64,000 bases of DNA from Acinetobacter haemolyticus. Lineage in GTDB: Bacteria; Pseudomonadota; Gammaproteobacteria; Pseudomonadales; Moraxellaceae. Every line of letters starts with the position of its first letter. The first letter of the stretch is position 1. The position numbers were made by a program, and so were the translations under genes. Where the stretch lies: assembly GCF_900406815.1 (NCBI RefSeq), contig NZ_OVCN01000003.1:149513-213512 (forward strand). The letters are read 5' to 3'. The notes under the pieces were generated by a model. That model had not been told where the DNA came from, did no database searches, and was given only the letters and a program-made list of their open reading frames with translations. Of the stretch, positions 56,753 to 64,000 are shown one piece after another.

Positions 56753-57994
56753 TTATTTCAGCTTTGAATAAAACTTATTCTTACTATCATACTGATAAGG
56801 TACAATTTTATTTACTTTAACCATCTGACTATTGTCGTTCAAATCCGTTCCCTGATATTGAATCTGGAATGGATAAAATGGTTGTCCATTTTTGTTAACT
56901 TTGATTGCTGAAGAATAGCCGTACTCTGGTTGTTCTGAAACTTTTCCTTCTTCGAACATTTGTTCAACAATATAGTCGTCTTCATTTAACAGAAGAAGTG
57001 ACCACACGCTTTCCCCATAACCATTGCCGTAATAACCATCAATGGTATAGCTTCCTAGTGTATTGTTTCCAAAAGCTTGTAAGTTCTTTTTAAATTCTTG
57101 AGCATTCCATGAGGTTCGACCATATCCCTCTATACTTTCAATTCCCCCTTGGGCTGTTTTTGAAATCATTTGGAATTGTCCATTGTCCAATTTTTTAAAG
57201 AGATATAATTCCAAAGTGCCTCGTGTAGCATGTGAAGTTTCTATCCTCCCTTCGATTGCTAAAGTCACTTCCACAGGGACTAAATAACGGGCTTCCCCCT
57301 GCATATTCTGGTAAGTAATAATAGGCGCGATACTGATTACAGCATCAGTGAGATCATCCAAGTCGCTAGGCTTATTAACATAGTAGTATTTGCCACTTCC
57401 CCAGTAATCATCTTTTCCTCTTTCTCTGGATGATGTCACTTTATAAAAACTTCGAGCAACGGTATCTGTACTTAGGTTAGGGAGTACAACTTGCTTAAAG
57501 TTCTTAGGTTCAAGCTTGGATGTATCATAGTATTTAATGGCTGTTGTAGCTGTTTGTACTGATGTCGTTTGAACAGCATTGAGCTGCTGTGCTTTATTAG
57601 CCTGCAATACATTGTATAACTTGACCGCTTCAGGTTGTCCCTGCCGTGCAGCACTTTGCAACAAGGTAACGCCCTTTTTTGCATCCTGTGGTACACCATC
57701 CCCATTAAGATACATGACTGCTAATGCGTACTGTGAAGGAGCAAAACCATTCACTGCTGCCTTGGAAAACCATTCAGCCGCTTTTTTATGATCTACAGGT
57801 ACACCTTTCTTTCCTAAGTAGTAAAGCATTCCCATATTATGGTGACTTTGATTATTATCTCCTTTGGTCACGACTTGTGACAGTACATAGTTCAGTCCTG
57901 CCGACAGGTTCACTTTCTTGGTTTCAGCAGATACTGTTGAACTGGTCATTACCATACTGTTAGCGACAGCAAGATGGAGTATTAATTTTTTCAT
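56753..57994 (-). CDS. Exported SEL1-repeat protein
   Basis: 413 residues. The signal peptide (MKKLILHLAVANSMVMTSST, cleaved after VSA) is followed by two SEL1 repeats: GMLYYLGKKGVPVDHKKAAE with WFSKAAVNG, and AVMYLNGDGVPQDAKKGVTL with LQSAARQG (about residues 50-125). A long C-terminal domain of unknown family follows. The open frame starts at 58018 overlapping the CAP gene; MKK at 57994 begins the signal peptide and follows AAGGATAAG. Probably one operon with the next genes. Confidence 0.7.
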   Translation of the reverse strand: MKKLILHLAVANSMVMTSSTVSAETKKVNLSAGLNYVLSQVVTKGDNNQSHHNMGMLYYLGKKGVPVDHKKAAEWFSKAAVNGFAPSQYALAVMYLNGDGVPQDAKKGVTLLQSAARQGQPEAVKLYNVLQANKAQQLNAVQTTSVQTATTAIKYYDTSKLEPKNFKQVVLPNLSTDTVARSFYKVTSSRERGKDDYWGSGKYYYVNKPSDLDDLTDAVISIAPIITYQNMQGEARYLVPVEVTLAIEGRIETSHATRGTLELYLFKKLDNGQFQMISKTAQGGIESIEGYGRTSWNAQEFKKNLQAFGNNTLGSYTIDGYYGNGYGESVWSLLLLNEDDYIVEQMFEEGKVSEQPEYGYSSAIKVNKNGQPFYPFQIQYQGTDLNDNSQMVKVNKIVPYQYDSKNKFYSKLK

Positions 57995-58010
57995 CTGATT
58001 CTTATCCTTA

Positions 58011-59591
58011 TTAATCATTCACATTAAACCAGTAGGAATATTCTTTAGGCTGACCATTCACCAAGACATTGCTGAGTTTGACGTCGTAGATCACATTCAG
58101 TTTCAAATCGTCGAAGTTAAATTGGATATGGTTAGGAACTCCGATATTTTCATAGCGTATATTGCTGATCTTCTGTTTAGCTCCACTACTTCGTTCAGTG
58201 ACAACAACAGTGGCTTTGGCGTAATCCACATTTCGATTGGCAAAGAAATTCTTTTGATCGGTTAAAACTGAAATCGAGAGAATTGAACCCGCCATATAAT
58301 ATTTGGCTGGATAGTTGTGGTAGGGATAGGCAATCACACCGAGTGGTGCAGTGGTTGGATTGTCGAAGGGATAAACCACTTTGTAGGACGTACCGACCAC
58401 ATAAGGGAATCGGGTATCTTTAAATGATGGCGCATTAACTGAACCATACGCCGATTTTTGTAAGAAAGGATTAAGCATCCAGAGGCGATGCCCCACATCT
58501 CCTGCAAACAGATTTAATTTGTCATGCACCATATTTGTAATGCTTTCGGCAGGTGAATAGTCATATTTATTCTGTCTTACCCCCATTTCCAAACTACTGG
58601 TTTTTGCACCCACTGCACCAATATCTGAATAGCAGTTTGTGGTCGCTTCAGGGTAATGAGTCAAGATGTTGTTTGCCGCAAGAATCAGGGCAGTCTGCAT
58701 CATCTCATCTTCATGGGCATAATCGTATGTAATACTTGGCAACCCATGCAAGGCACGAACCGTATTGAGCTCATGTAAAAACTCATTTCTAAACTTTGCT
58801 CTGAGCTTACCTGCATAACAGTTATTGATATCGGGTGCATCACCCATAGATGAAGCTTTAAACACATCAAAGCTGATGGTTTTACTCTCTGCTGCCAGTG
58901 TTTTAGCATCCCCCTCTTGAGTAAGTTTAAGGGTACATAACCCTGCACCAATCCCTTTGAGTTCCCCCTGACTATAGGTACAGGTTGATGAAGAAAGGCT
59001 GCTAATCGTGACAGGTAGTTTGGCACTGGATTCCGTATCCAGTGAATACACACTCTCCGTCAGGATATATTTGATTTTTAGTGGGGTAATGGTTTGCTTG
59101 AGCTTATTCACGCACACATTATTTTCTAGATATTGCTCAGCCGCACAACTCACATTGACGGTCATGCTGCTATTCAGTGCTAGAACTTTTGCCGTCCCTG
59201 CCTGTGTCAATACCAGATTACACTGACCGACTTTATGCGCTTTAAGTTCACCGCCACTTACACTACAGATGTTGGGTGTGTTACTGCTAAACGTTACTAC
59301 TAGACCTTGATCTGTTTGCAGCGATAATGGATAGCGTTGACCTTGAATCAGCGTACTGAATGGTAGTGACTGAATATTCTGCACTACCTTGTTTTTACAT
59401 ACACCCTCTTCCAGATATTGGCTTTCAACACAGGTCACGGGCTTAGGGATTGGATTGCCATTATCTGGATTATCCGTTCCACCGCCATTGGATGAACTTG
59501 AATCTCCACCCGAACCACTACCACACCCGACCATTGCTGTACTGATTGCCATCATTAGAACTGATGGCATGAACGATTTTGAAATCATCAT
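58011..59591 (-). CDS. CAP (SCP/PR-1)-domain lipoprotein with two repeated N-terminal modules
   Basis: 526 residues. The lipoprotein signal ends at AMVGCGSGSGG, with a Gly/Ser/Asn-rich linker. Two similar modules begin CVESQYLEEGVCKNK and CAAEQYLENNVCVNK, each about 90 residues. The CAP domain (about 260-420) follows: FLHELNTVRALHGLPSITYD, HEDEMMQTALILAANNILTH. Surface-exposed or periplasmic; role unknown. Confidence 0.75.
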   Translation of the reverse strand: MMISKSFMPSVLMMAISTAMVGCGSGSGGDSSSSNGGGTDNPDNGNPIPKPVTCVESQYLEEGVCKNKVVQNIQSLPFSTLIQGQRYPLSLQTDQGLVVTFSSNTPNICSVSGGELKAHKVGQCNLVLTQAGTAKVLALNSSMTVNVSCAAEQYLENNVCVNKLKQTITPLKIKYILTESVYSLDTESSAKLPVTISSLSSSTCTYSQGELKGIGAGLCTLKLTQEGDAKTLAAESKTISFDVFKASSMGDAPDINNCYAGKLRAKFRNEFLHELNTVRALHGLPSITYDYAHEDEMMQTALILAANNILTHYPEATTNCYSDIGAVGAKTSSLEMGVRQNKYDYSPAESITNMVHDKLNLFAGDVGHRLWMLNPFLQKSAYGSVNAPSFKDTRFPYVVGTSYKVVYPFDNPTTAPLGVIAYPYHNYPAKYYMAGSILSISVLTDQKNFFANRNVDYAKATVVVTERSSGAKQKISNIRYENIGVPNHIQFNFDDLKLNVIYDVKLSNVLVNGQPKEYSYWFNVND

Positions 59592-59621
59592 GATTGACTG
59601 CCTTAAATTTTTATATTGTTG

Positions 59622-60230
59622 TTATTGATAATGATCAGCCGATAATAATTGACGGATTTCACTGGCCATTTGTGGACTACGCCAAGGAAATAGGACTTTT
59701 AGGCTGTAATTCGGTTTGAATGGATCTCGTGTACCAATATTGACTTGAAACTCTCGTTTCATCGGTGTGCGATGGACCTGTTGATTGACATGTGTTCCCA
59801 TCATTGGATTGCTGATCACAGTGGTCGTGGTTCTAAAGTTATCTTCGACTAAGTTGTAGTGTCCAACGGAAGTGATGTAATCAAAGGGATATTTGACGAG
59901 GCGTTGATCAGACTGATCAAACAGAATAATGGTTTTATCTTGGCTGTTGATCCAAACACCACGGTTTTGGTAGTTAAAGCTTTCTCCTTGACGTTTCAGT
60001 TGTTCAGTCATCCCGTCAAAGTAGGTATTTCCATATTCATAAAGGTAGTAAAGGATCACAAACCAGAACAGGTCAAAGCCAAAGAAGATGTAACCGAAAG
60101 CACCAAAGGAGAAGATTTTGGCAACGATGAGAAAGATCACGATGGGTAAGACCACACATTTTATAAAGAGCTTAGATTTTTGTGGACGGTGTTCAATGGG
60201 TATGATTTTGGGTTTGCTTAATTCAGTCAT
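59622..60230 (-). CDS. Membrane protein of unknown family
   Basis: 202 residues with two adjacent hydrophobic segments, FIKCVVLPIVIFLIVAKIF and FGYIFFGFDLFWFVILYYLY (about 20-65). The soluble tail includes QSDQRLVKYPFDYITSVGHY, a PH-like pattern. The start at 60230 (MTELSKPKII) follows GGGAAACAACC. Upstream of the CAP and SEL1 genes on the same strand. Confidence 0.6.
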   Translation of the reverse strand: MTELSKPKIIPIEHRPQKSKLFIKCVVLPIVIFLIVAKIFSFGAFGYIFFGFDLFWFVILYYLYEYGNTYFDGMTEQLKRQGESFNYQNRGVWINSQDKTIILFDQSDQRLVKYPFDYITSVGHYNLVEDNFRTTTTVISNPMMGTHVNQQVHRTPMKREFQVNIGTRDPFKPNYSLKVLFPWRSPQMASEIRQLLSADHYQ

Positions 60231-60263
60231 GGTTGTTTCCCGCATGTTCAATGCAATGCACAA

Positions 60264-61070
60264 TCACCAGCAGATATAAAAAGGTTTATTTTTTATAGGC
60301 GTGATTTAGCCGTCCACCGTTGGATTGTTCTTGTAAAAATGTTGTTTGAATAACAGACGAATAATAAAAAATTAGCCGTATCGCCCCCGTTGCAAAGCAC
60401 AACAAGGTTGAACATGGGGTGAAACACAAATTAGAAAAGATTGGTACAGCATGAGAAGCTCCTTGTGTTAAGAAGTTCTACCAATTACTGCTAAATAATG
60501 GTGGCAGAACGAGAGCGGGTTAGCAGACTGGAACACAAGAATCCAGCACGTCCGAAGACGTCCCCCTCCCGTTCCACCGCAGAGGGGCACGAGGGGATAA
60601 ACACTAAAAGACAAGTCCTTTAATGCTCTTGTGTTGGACGGTCTGCTAAAACCGACTGGCAATGTAGGCCAGCGAGCTCATATTAATTTTATCCAGCGCT
60701 TTAGTCAATTTTACAAAGCACTAAAATCTAGACAATTAGATTCGCCAAATGTAATCGCATTAAATCTTTGATTTTTCCCATAAGGTCAAATTCGTCCAAT
60801 CGATAGGCTCATTTTGCTTTGATGGATGAGGCTAAAATGGACTGTTGTTCTCTATTAAAATAAAACAATAAAATAAAGAATTAAATCAGGCTCAGTTCAG
60901 CTTTTACATTCAACGCATTGAGATGAATCAATGCCTAATGAGCTGTTAATAAGAAGAATGTATTGGCTCAGGCTGATTTAAAGCGATCAAACTGAAGCTC
61001 ACGCACCTTCAGAAATAGCCTATTAAATGGGATAGAATAAATAATCAGCAAAGCTCAGCGGGTCGATTAA
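60264..61070. other. 807-bp gene-free stretch
   Basis: Contains the structured RNA candidate at 60518-60653, a GC-rich island in A+T-rich DNA. I see no convincing gene; a 64-codon minus frame at 60468-60662 lies on the RNA helix and is not credible as protein. Confidence 0.6.
60518..60653 (+). ncRNA. Structured RNA candidate A with a two-step long-range helix
   Basis: TTAGCAGAC (60520-60528) pairs with GTCTGCTAA (60641-60649), and AACACAAGA (60532-60540) with TCTTGTGTT (60627-60635), 18 perfect pairs around an internal loop. Inside are CGTC-CGAA-GACG and a C/G-rich stem of CCCCTC with GAGGGG. CTGGC-AATGTA-GGCCAG follows at 60656. The strand is uncertain and no class was recognised. Confidence 0.55.
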
Positions 61071-61424
61071 ATGAACTCAGCCAGTACAACAATGGTTTTA
61101 GCAGAAGCCATATTGAAAACTGCGGATTTACTCGGTCTTAGTAATACTCAACTGGCTGCTGTGATAGGTCGCGATCTCGCTTCGATGAAGCAAATCGAAT
61201 TCTCAGCTGTATTAGAACCCGCATCTGCACAAGGTGAAACTGGATTATTACTGATTCGCCTTTATCAAAGCTTATCAGCACTCACGGGCGATGATTCTGA
61301 ATGGATTGATTATTTTATGAATGCATTCAATACCGCAACCGATGGTGTCCCGATTCAGCAAATTCAAACTAGAAAAGGCTTAGAGAAAGTCTTAACAGTT
61401 GTTGAAGCCCTAAACAATCGATGA
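61071..61424 (+). CDS. MbcA/ParS/Xre-type antitoxin
   Basis: 117 residues. The N-terminal helical Xre-like part (LAEAILKTADLLGLSNTQLAAVIG) is followed by a C-terminal toxin-binding domain (LLLIRLYQSLSALTGDDSEWIDYFMNAFNTATDGVPIQQI). Such antitoxins are normally followed by a RES-domain toxin gene; none is present, as an IS follows 194 bp later. It may be orphaned. Confidence 0.75.
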   Translation: MNSASTTMVLAEAILKTADLLGLSNTQLAAVIGRDLASMKQIEFSAVLEPASAQGETGLLLIRLYQSLSALTGDDSEWIDYFMNAFNTATDGVPIQQIQTRKGLEKVLTVVEALNNR

Positions 61425-61618
61425 TTTATTTAAATCATTCTTTTAGCGAATCAGCTTCAATTTGCTTGATTAGAAATTCTGATCATCATTAGCATCACTT
61501 CCGTTAAAAACACAGCAAAGATTAAAATTTGTGCTCAACAAACCACCACAAACATGATTCACAATCAAATTCCTAGCCGTCAGAAATTTAAAATATCTTC
61601 AGGTTAATCAATACATTA

Positions 61619-62499
61619 GATCTCTTGCGAAAGTAAAAACCACCTCAATCTAAGTTTCATGAGATATCAGAACTTAAATCGTTTTTCAGATTCTGAATTT
61701 AAACGCTTGGTTGGCGTACCTCGACCAGTTTTTACCGAAATGGTAGATGTTTTAGAAAAAGCAGAATCACTCAAAAAGAAATCAGGTCGTCCTCATACTT
61801 TAGCTATAGAGGATCAGTTGTTATTAACGCTCAATTACTTACGTAACTACAGTACTCAACTGGAATTGGCGGCACACTACCATATCGCTGAAAGTAATGT
61901 GAATCGAACCATTAAAAAGGTTGAAGATGCATTGATGAAATCAAGATGTTTTACTCTGCCAAAACGAAGCATTACCACAGCAGACGAACACTTTAACTGG
62001 GTCATTATCGATGCGACAGAATGTTCAATAGAACGCCCGAAAAAAAAATCAGAGTAAGTTCTACAGTGGTAAAAAGAAGAAACATACGCTAAAAGCACAA
62101 GTGATCTATCATCCGAAGAGCAAACAAATCATAGGGCTAGATATATCGAATGGCAGTCAGCATGACATTAAACTGGCAAGAAAAACGGTTAAGAAATTCA
62201 AACATTGTGAATATGTTATGACCGATTTAGGGTACTACGGATTAGAGCAAGATGGCTTTAAATTATTGATGCCAATAAAGAAAAAGAAGAATATACCCTT
62301 ATTTGATGTTGAGAAAAAGTACAATAAAATGATTGGAAAAATACGAGTTGTGATCGAACACATCAATAGTCAATTGAAGACATTTAGAATATTAAGTGAA
62401 CGCTATCGAAATAGACGGAAAAGATTCGGTTTACGCATTAACTTAATCGCTGCACTGGTAAACCGGATAAATTTTCAATAATGACTTTCGCAAGAGATC
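61619..62499 (+). mobile_element. IS5-family insertion sequence, about 881 bp
   Basis: Terminal repeats GATCTCTTGCGAAAGT at both ends, inverted, with TA immediately outside each end, fitting a 2-bp target duplication. It carries a two-frame transposase. Confidence 0.88.
61659..62481 (+). CDS. IS5-family transposase in two frames joined at an A9 run
   Basis: The first frame (61659-62057) carries the helix-turn-helix and the first catalytic Asp region (WVIIDATECSIERPKKK). The second frame ends at 62481 and carries YVMTDLGYYG and the Glu in VVIEHINSQLK. The switch is at A9 (62040-62048); reading on as KNQSKFYSGKKKKHTLKAQV requires a net +1 shift. This is either programmed slippage, common in this IS group, or a decay mutation. 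Confidence 0.85.
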
Positions 62500-62813
62500 T
62501 ATTATTTAATGTTAAAATATGTAAAAAGATCCAATTACATCGTTGACAGCTCAAGCGATACCCAGTTAAGCTAATTGAACACAGCAAAATCTGTGTACAG
62601 GCGTGAGAACCTGTTATATTCTACAAGCGCAAAACAATGTCGCTTATGCGGCTATTTTTTTGTCTACTGTTTAGCAGTCGTTATGGCAGCTTGACAGGGC
62701 AGCTTTATGCTGGCCGTACCTTGTAGAACGGTATTCTCACCCCTGTTTTGCTGCCACCATTACCGTGAGAAGTAATGGGGGTAAGTATTAAACTTATCTA
62801 CAAGGAAACGACT
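62500..62813. other. Gene-free stretch between the IS and the replication-like genes
   Basis: Contains structured RNA candidate B (62598-62745) and the ribosome site AAGGAAACGACT of the next gene. Nothing else recognised. Confidence 0.55.
62598..62745 (+). ncRNA. Structured RNA candidate B with a two-step long-range helix
   Basis: GTGAGAA (62603-62609) pairs with TTCTCAC (62734-62740), TTCTACAAG (62619-62627) with CTTGTAGAA (62720-62728), and CAGG (62598-62601) with CCTG (62742-62745). Inner hairpins include ACTG-TTTAG-CAGT. It ends 68 nt before the gene at 62814, so it may be its leader. Similar in plan and size to candidate A. Confidence 0.55.
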
Positions 62814-63161
62814 ATGAACGCAATTCTTCATGGTGCAAATACGTGCACATCTAAACAACAAGCCTCGCAACTGATTGTTGAACTGGGCAAATCAATTTCA
62901 AATCCTCAACGTCAAACACTTGCCAATCTTTATATTGCTGTTGACACTGCAAACTCCCTGCTCAACGAACTTGAACAAGCCCATGAAATCATTCGTCAAT
63001 GCATGCATGAAATGACTGATGAGCAAATTCTTAAAGTCGCAAAGCTCAATCAAAATAACAATTTATCGTCGCTCTGGGCATTTCGTACACATCAACGTCA
63101 CAAGATGATTGAACGTGCACAACGTGTGCTACGTGGGGCGAATCATGTCCAAGACCAATAA
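62814..63161 (+). CDS. Small helical protein of a mobile island
   Basis: 115 residues, strongly helical (SKQQASQLIVELGKSISNPQ; SLLNELEQAHEIIRQCMHEM), of no recognised family. ATG 62814 after AAGGAAACGACT is preferred over the longer frame from 62775. It overlaps the next gene by 17 bp, suggesting joint function in element maintenance. Confidence 0.65.
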   Translation: MNAILHGANTCTSKQQASQLIVELGKSISNPQRQTLANLYIAVDTANSLLNELEQAHEIIRQCMHEMTDEQILKVAKLNQNNNLSSLWAFRTHQRHKMIERAQRVLRGANHVQDQ

Positions 63162-63468
63162 GAATAATCATCTTCTCGTATCTGGAGACTATCCTCTCAT
63201 TGCTTCGCCAACGCTTGCAAAAGCGTTTGGCGTGGCTGCCGCCAATTTTTTACAGAAGTTGCATTACTTTTTAGAAAATAACGAAGGAAAAACCTTTAAT
63301 GGAAAAAAATATTGGTTCCATAGTTATGAACAGTGGCAAAGCACGCTTGGCGTGTACAGCATCTCAACAATCAAACGAATTGTTGCAAAGTTAAAGCGAG
63401 CTGGGATTCTTGTGATTGAAAAGTTAGCACAAAATAAATGGCTGTGTCTTTGTACATTAATGTCTTAA
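63145..63468 (+). CDS. Replication-initiator-like winged-helix protein, possibly truncated
   Basis: 107 residues: GDYPLIASPTLAKAFGVAAA, FLQKLHYFLENNEGKTFNGK, YEQWQSTLGVYSISTIKRIV, AKLKRAGILVIEKLAQNKW. The pattern (LQ..HY.L, YEQWQ, SISTIKRI) is that of phage/plasmid replication organiser N-termini. The protein ends soon after the winged helix, whereas relatives continue, so the C-terminal part seems missing. Confidence 0.65.
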   Translation: MSKTNKNNHLLVSGDYPLIASPTLAKAFGVAAANFLQKLHYFLENNEGKTFNGKKYWFHSYEQWQSTLGVYSISTIKRIVAKLKRAGILVIEKLAQNKWLCLCTLMS

Positions 63469-63591
63469 ACTAGCAAAGTGTAAAATCAACAACTTACATC
63501 AAATCTAATTAAATAAATCTACATTACAGTTCTAAACTCAATGAATTTTTCAGTTTAGAAAAATAGCAGTTTTTACAATATAGTTGTAAAC

Positions 63592-63921
63592 CTAGCTTTT
63601 CCAAATTGGTAAAACTTCTTGATTAGGTGTCTTGAAAAACATACCAAAATTCCAAGTTCCTTTAATTTGTCGCCAACAACAATAAGTTAAGAAATCTTCA
63701 CTACGTTGACCAATTATCCAATTACCCCAACCAACCTCTAAGACATCATCGGAGAAGCTACCAAATGCAACACCTATTGCTAAATCGCCCCAGTGTGCTA
63801 GTTCAGGGTGTGATTCACGTAGTTGAGCAATATCTTTTCTGTCTTGTTCACTCCATTCGCCATGATCTGAACCAGGGGTCGTCTCAGGAAACGGAAAATA
63901 TAGCACGCTAAGGATTTTCAC
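63592..63921 (-). CDS. 109-residue hypothetical protein
   Basis: Trp-rich (DHGEWSEQD, GWGNWIIGQ, YCCWRQIKGTWNFGMFF), soluble, not recognised. Its ATG at 63921 overlaps the end of the recombinase-like gene by 14 bp, with GGAGTGAAA before it, indicating translational coupling. Confidence 0.6.
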   Translation of the reverse strand: MKILSVLYFPFPETTPGSDHGEWSEQDRKDIAQLRESHPELAHWGDLAIGVAFGSFSDDVLEVGWGNWIIGQRSEDFLTYCCWRQIKGTWNFGMFFKTPNQEVLPIWKS

Positions 63922-64000
63922 TCCGACTTCTTTTAACGATATCCAACACGGTATTTTTGCTTAGATTGACCAGCCGACCGACTTGTCGATAAGAGTGTCC
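63908..64000 (-). CDS. C-terminal end of a recombinase/invertase-like protein (enters from outside)
   Basis: The minus-strand frame reads GHSYRQVGRLVNLSKNTVLD then IVKRSRSENP and stops at 63908. GHSYRQVGRLVNLSKNTV is a helix-turn-helix of the type at the C-terminus of serine recombinases, though some transposases have similar motifs. Confidence 0.5.
   Translation of the reverse strand, partial: GHSYRQVGRLVNLSKNTVLDIVKRSRSENP

Noticed and set aside
60468..60662. A 64-codon minus-strand open frame
   Set aside because: It coincides with the two-step RNA helix (60518-60653), has no ribosome site, and its composition reflects the GC-rich stem.
63196..63235. A third copy of the GAAGCA/TGCTTC palindromic motif in the replication-like gene (CATTGCTTCGC...)
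   Set aside because: Only about 10 nt match, the inverted repeat is different, and the coding frame there is intact.

Overview
The window is chromosomal DNA from an Acinetobacter species. The evidence is a pca-qui aromatic catabolism operon in the gene order known from Acinetobacter (pcaIJFBDKCHG-quiBCXA with divergent pcaU), low G+C content, and Acinetobacter-style zinc-limitation, T6SS and IS content. No replication origin and no CRISPR array was seen.

Layout. 1-13006: the protocatechuate/quinate operon on the minus strand, entering the window within quiA, with pcaU divergent and a three-repeat PcaU-type operator. 13057-18768: a zinc-limitation island (M15 lipoprotein, zur, zigA on minus; folE2, hisI, gamma-carbonic anhydrase-like, pyrC-like on plus) around one Zur-box-like palindrome. 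19012-27392: a T6SS effector module of vgrG, a large Rhs protein whose C-terminal domain looks like a peptidoglycan L,D-transpeptidase-type toxin, and an overlapping lipoprotein that is probably its immunity protein. 27703-35494: a small orphan gene, a TonB receptor with a Fur-like site, tRNA-Ser(UGA), fadH, argG and a pirin. 35495-39311: a decayed genomic island of tiny genes, repeated terminators and a tRNA-Val(GAC) 3' fragment, probably an attachment site. 39312-40361: a damaged IS903-type element.

40421-55563 is the most interesting part, a nitrogen-scavenging region. Cyanase (cynS) and a formate/nitrite-type channel gene (FNT) diverge from facing sigma-54 promoters. The FNT leader carries two hexaloop hairpins, the second overlapping a strong terminator, which is the architecture of ANTAR (NasT/NasR) antitermination. 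A kinase/phosphatase gene follows. After an IS3-family insertion, a truncated integrase and other gene fragments comes the seven-gene nitBCDEFGH cluster (Nit1C, linked to cyanide assimilation in Pseudomonas). It has its own sigma-54 promoter, divergent activator nitA and palindromic enhancer-like sites. A LysR gene with a tandem in-frame repeat follows.

55591-56661 is a compact array of orphan toxin/immunity fragments (TNT, Tse6/Tsi6-like), one cut by a short IS-end element. 56753-60230 holds a SEL1-repeat protein, a CAP-domain lipoprotein and a membrane protein. 60264-64000 is mobile-element territory: two structured RNA candidates with two-step long-range helices, an MbcA/ParS-type antitoxin gene, an IS5-family element with an A9 frameshift, replication-like small genes and the end of a recombinase-like gene.

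A separate oddity is a palindromic motif of about 22 nt that interrupts two unrelated transposase genes (40095-40116 and 44473-44495).
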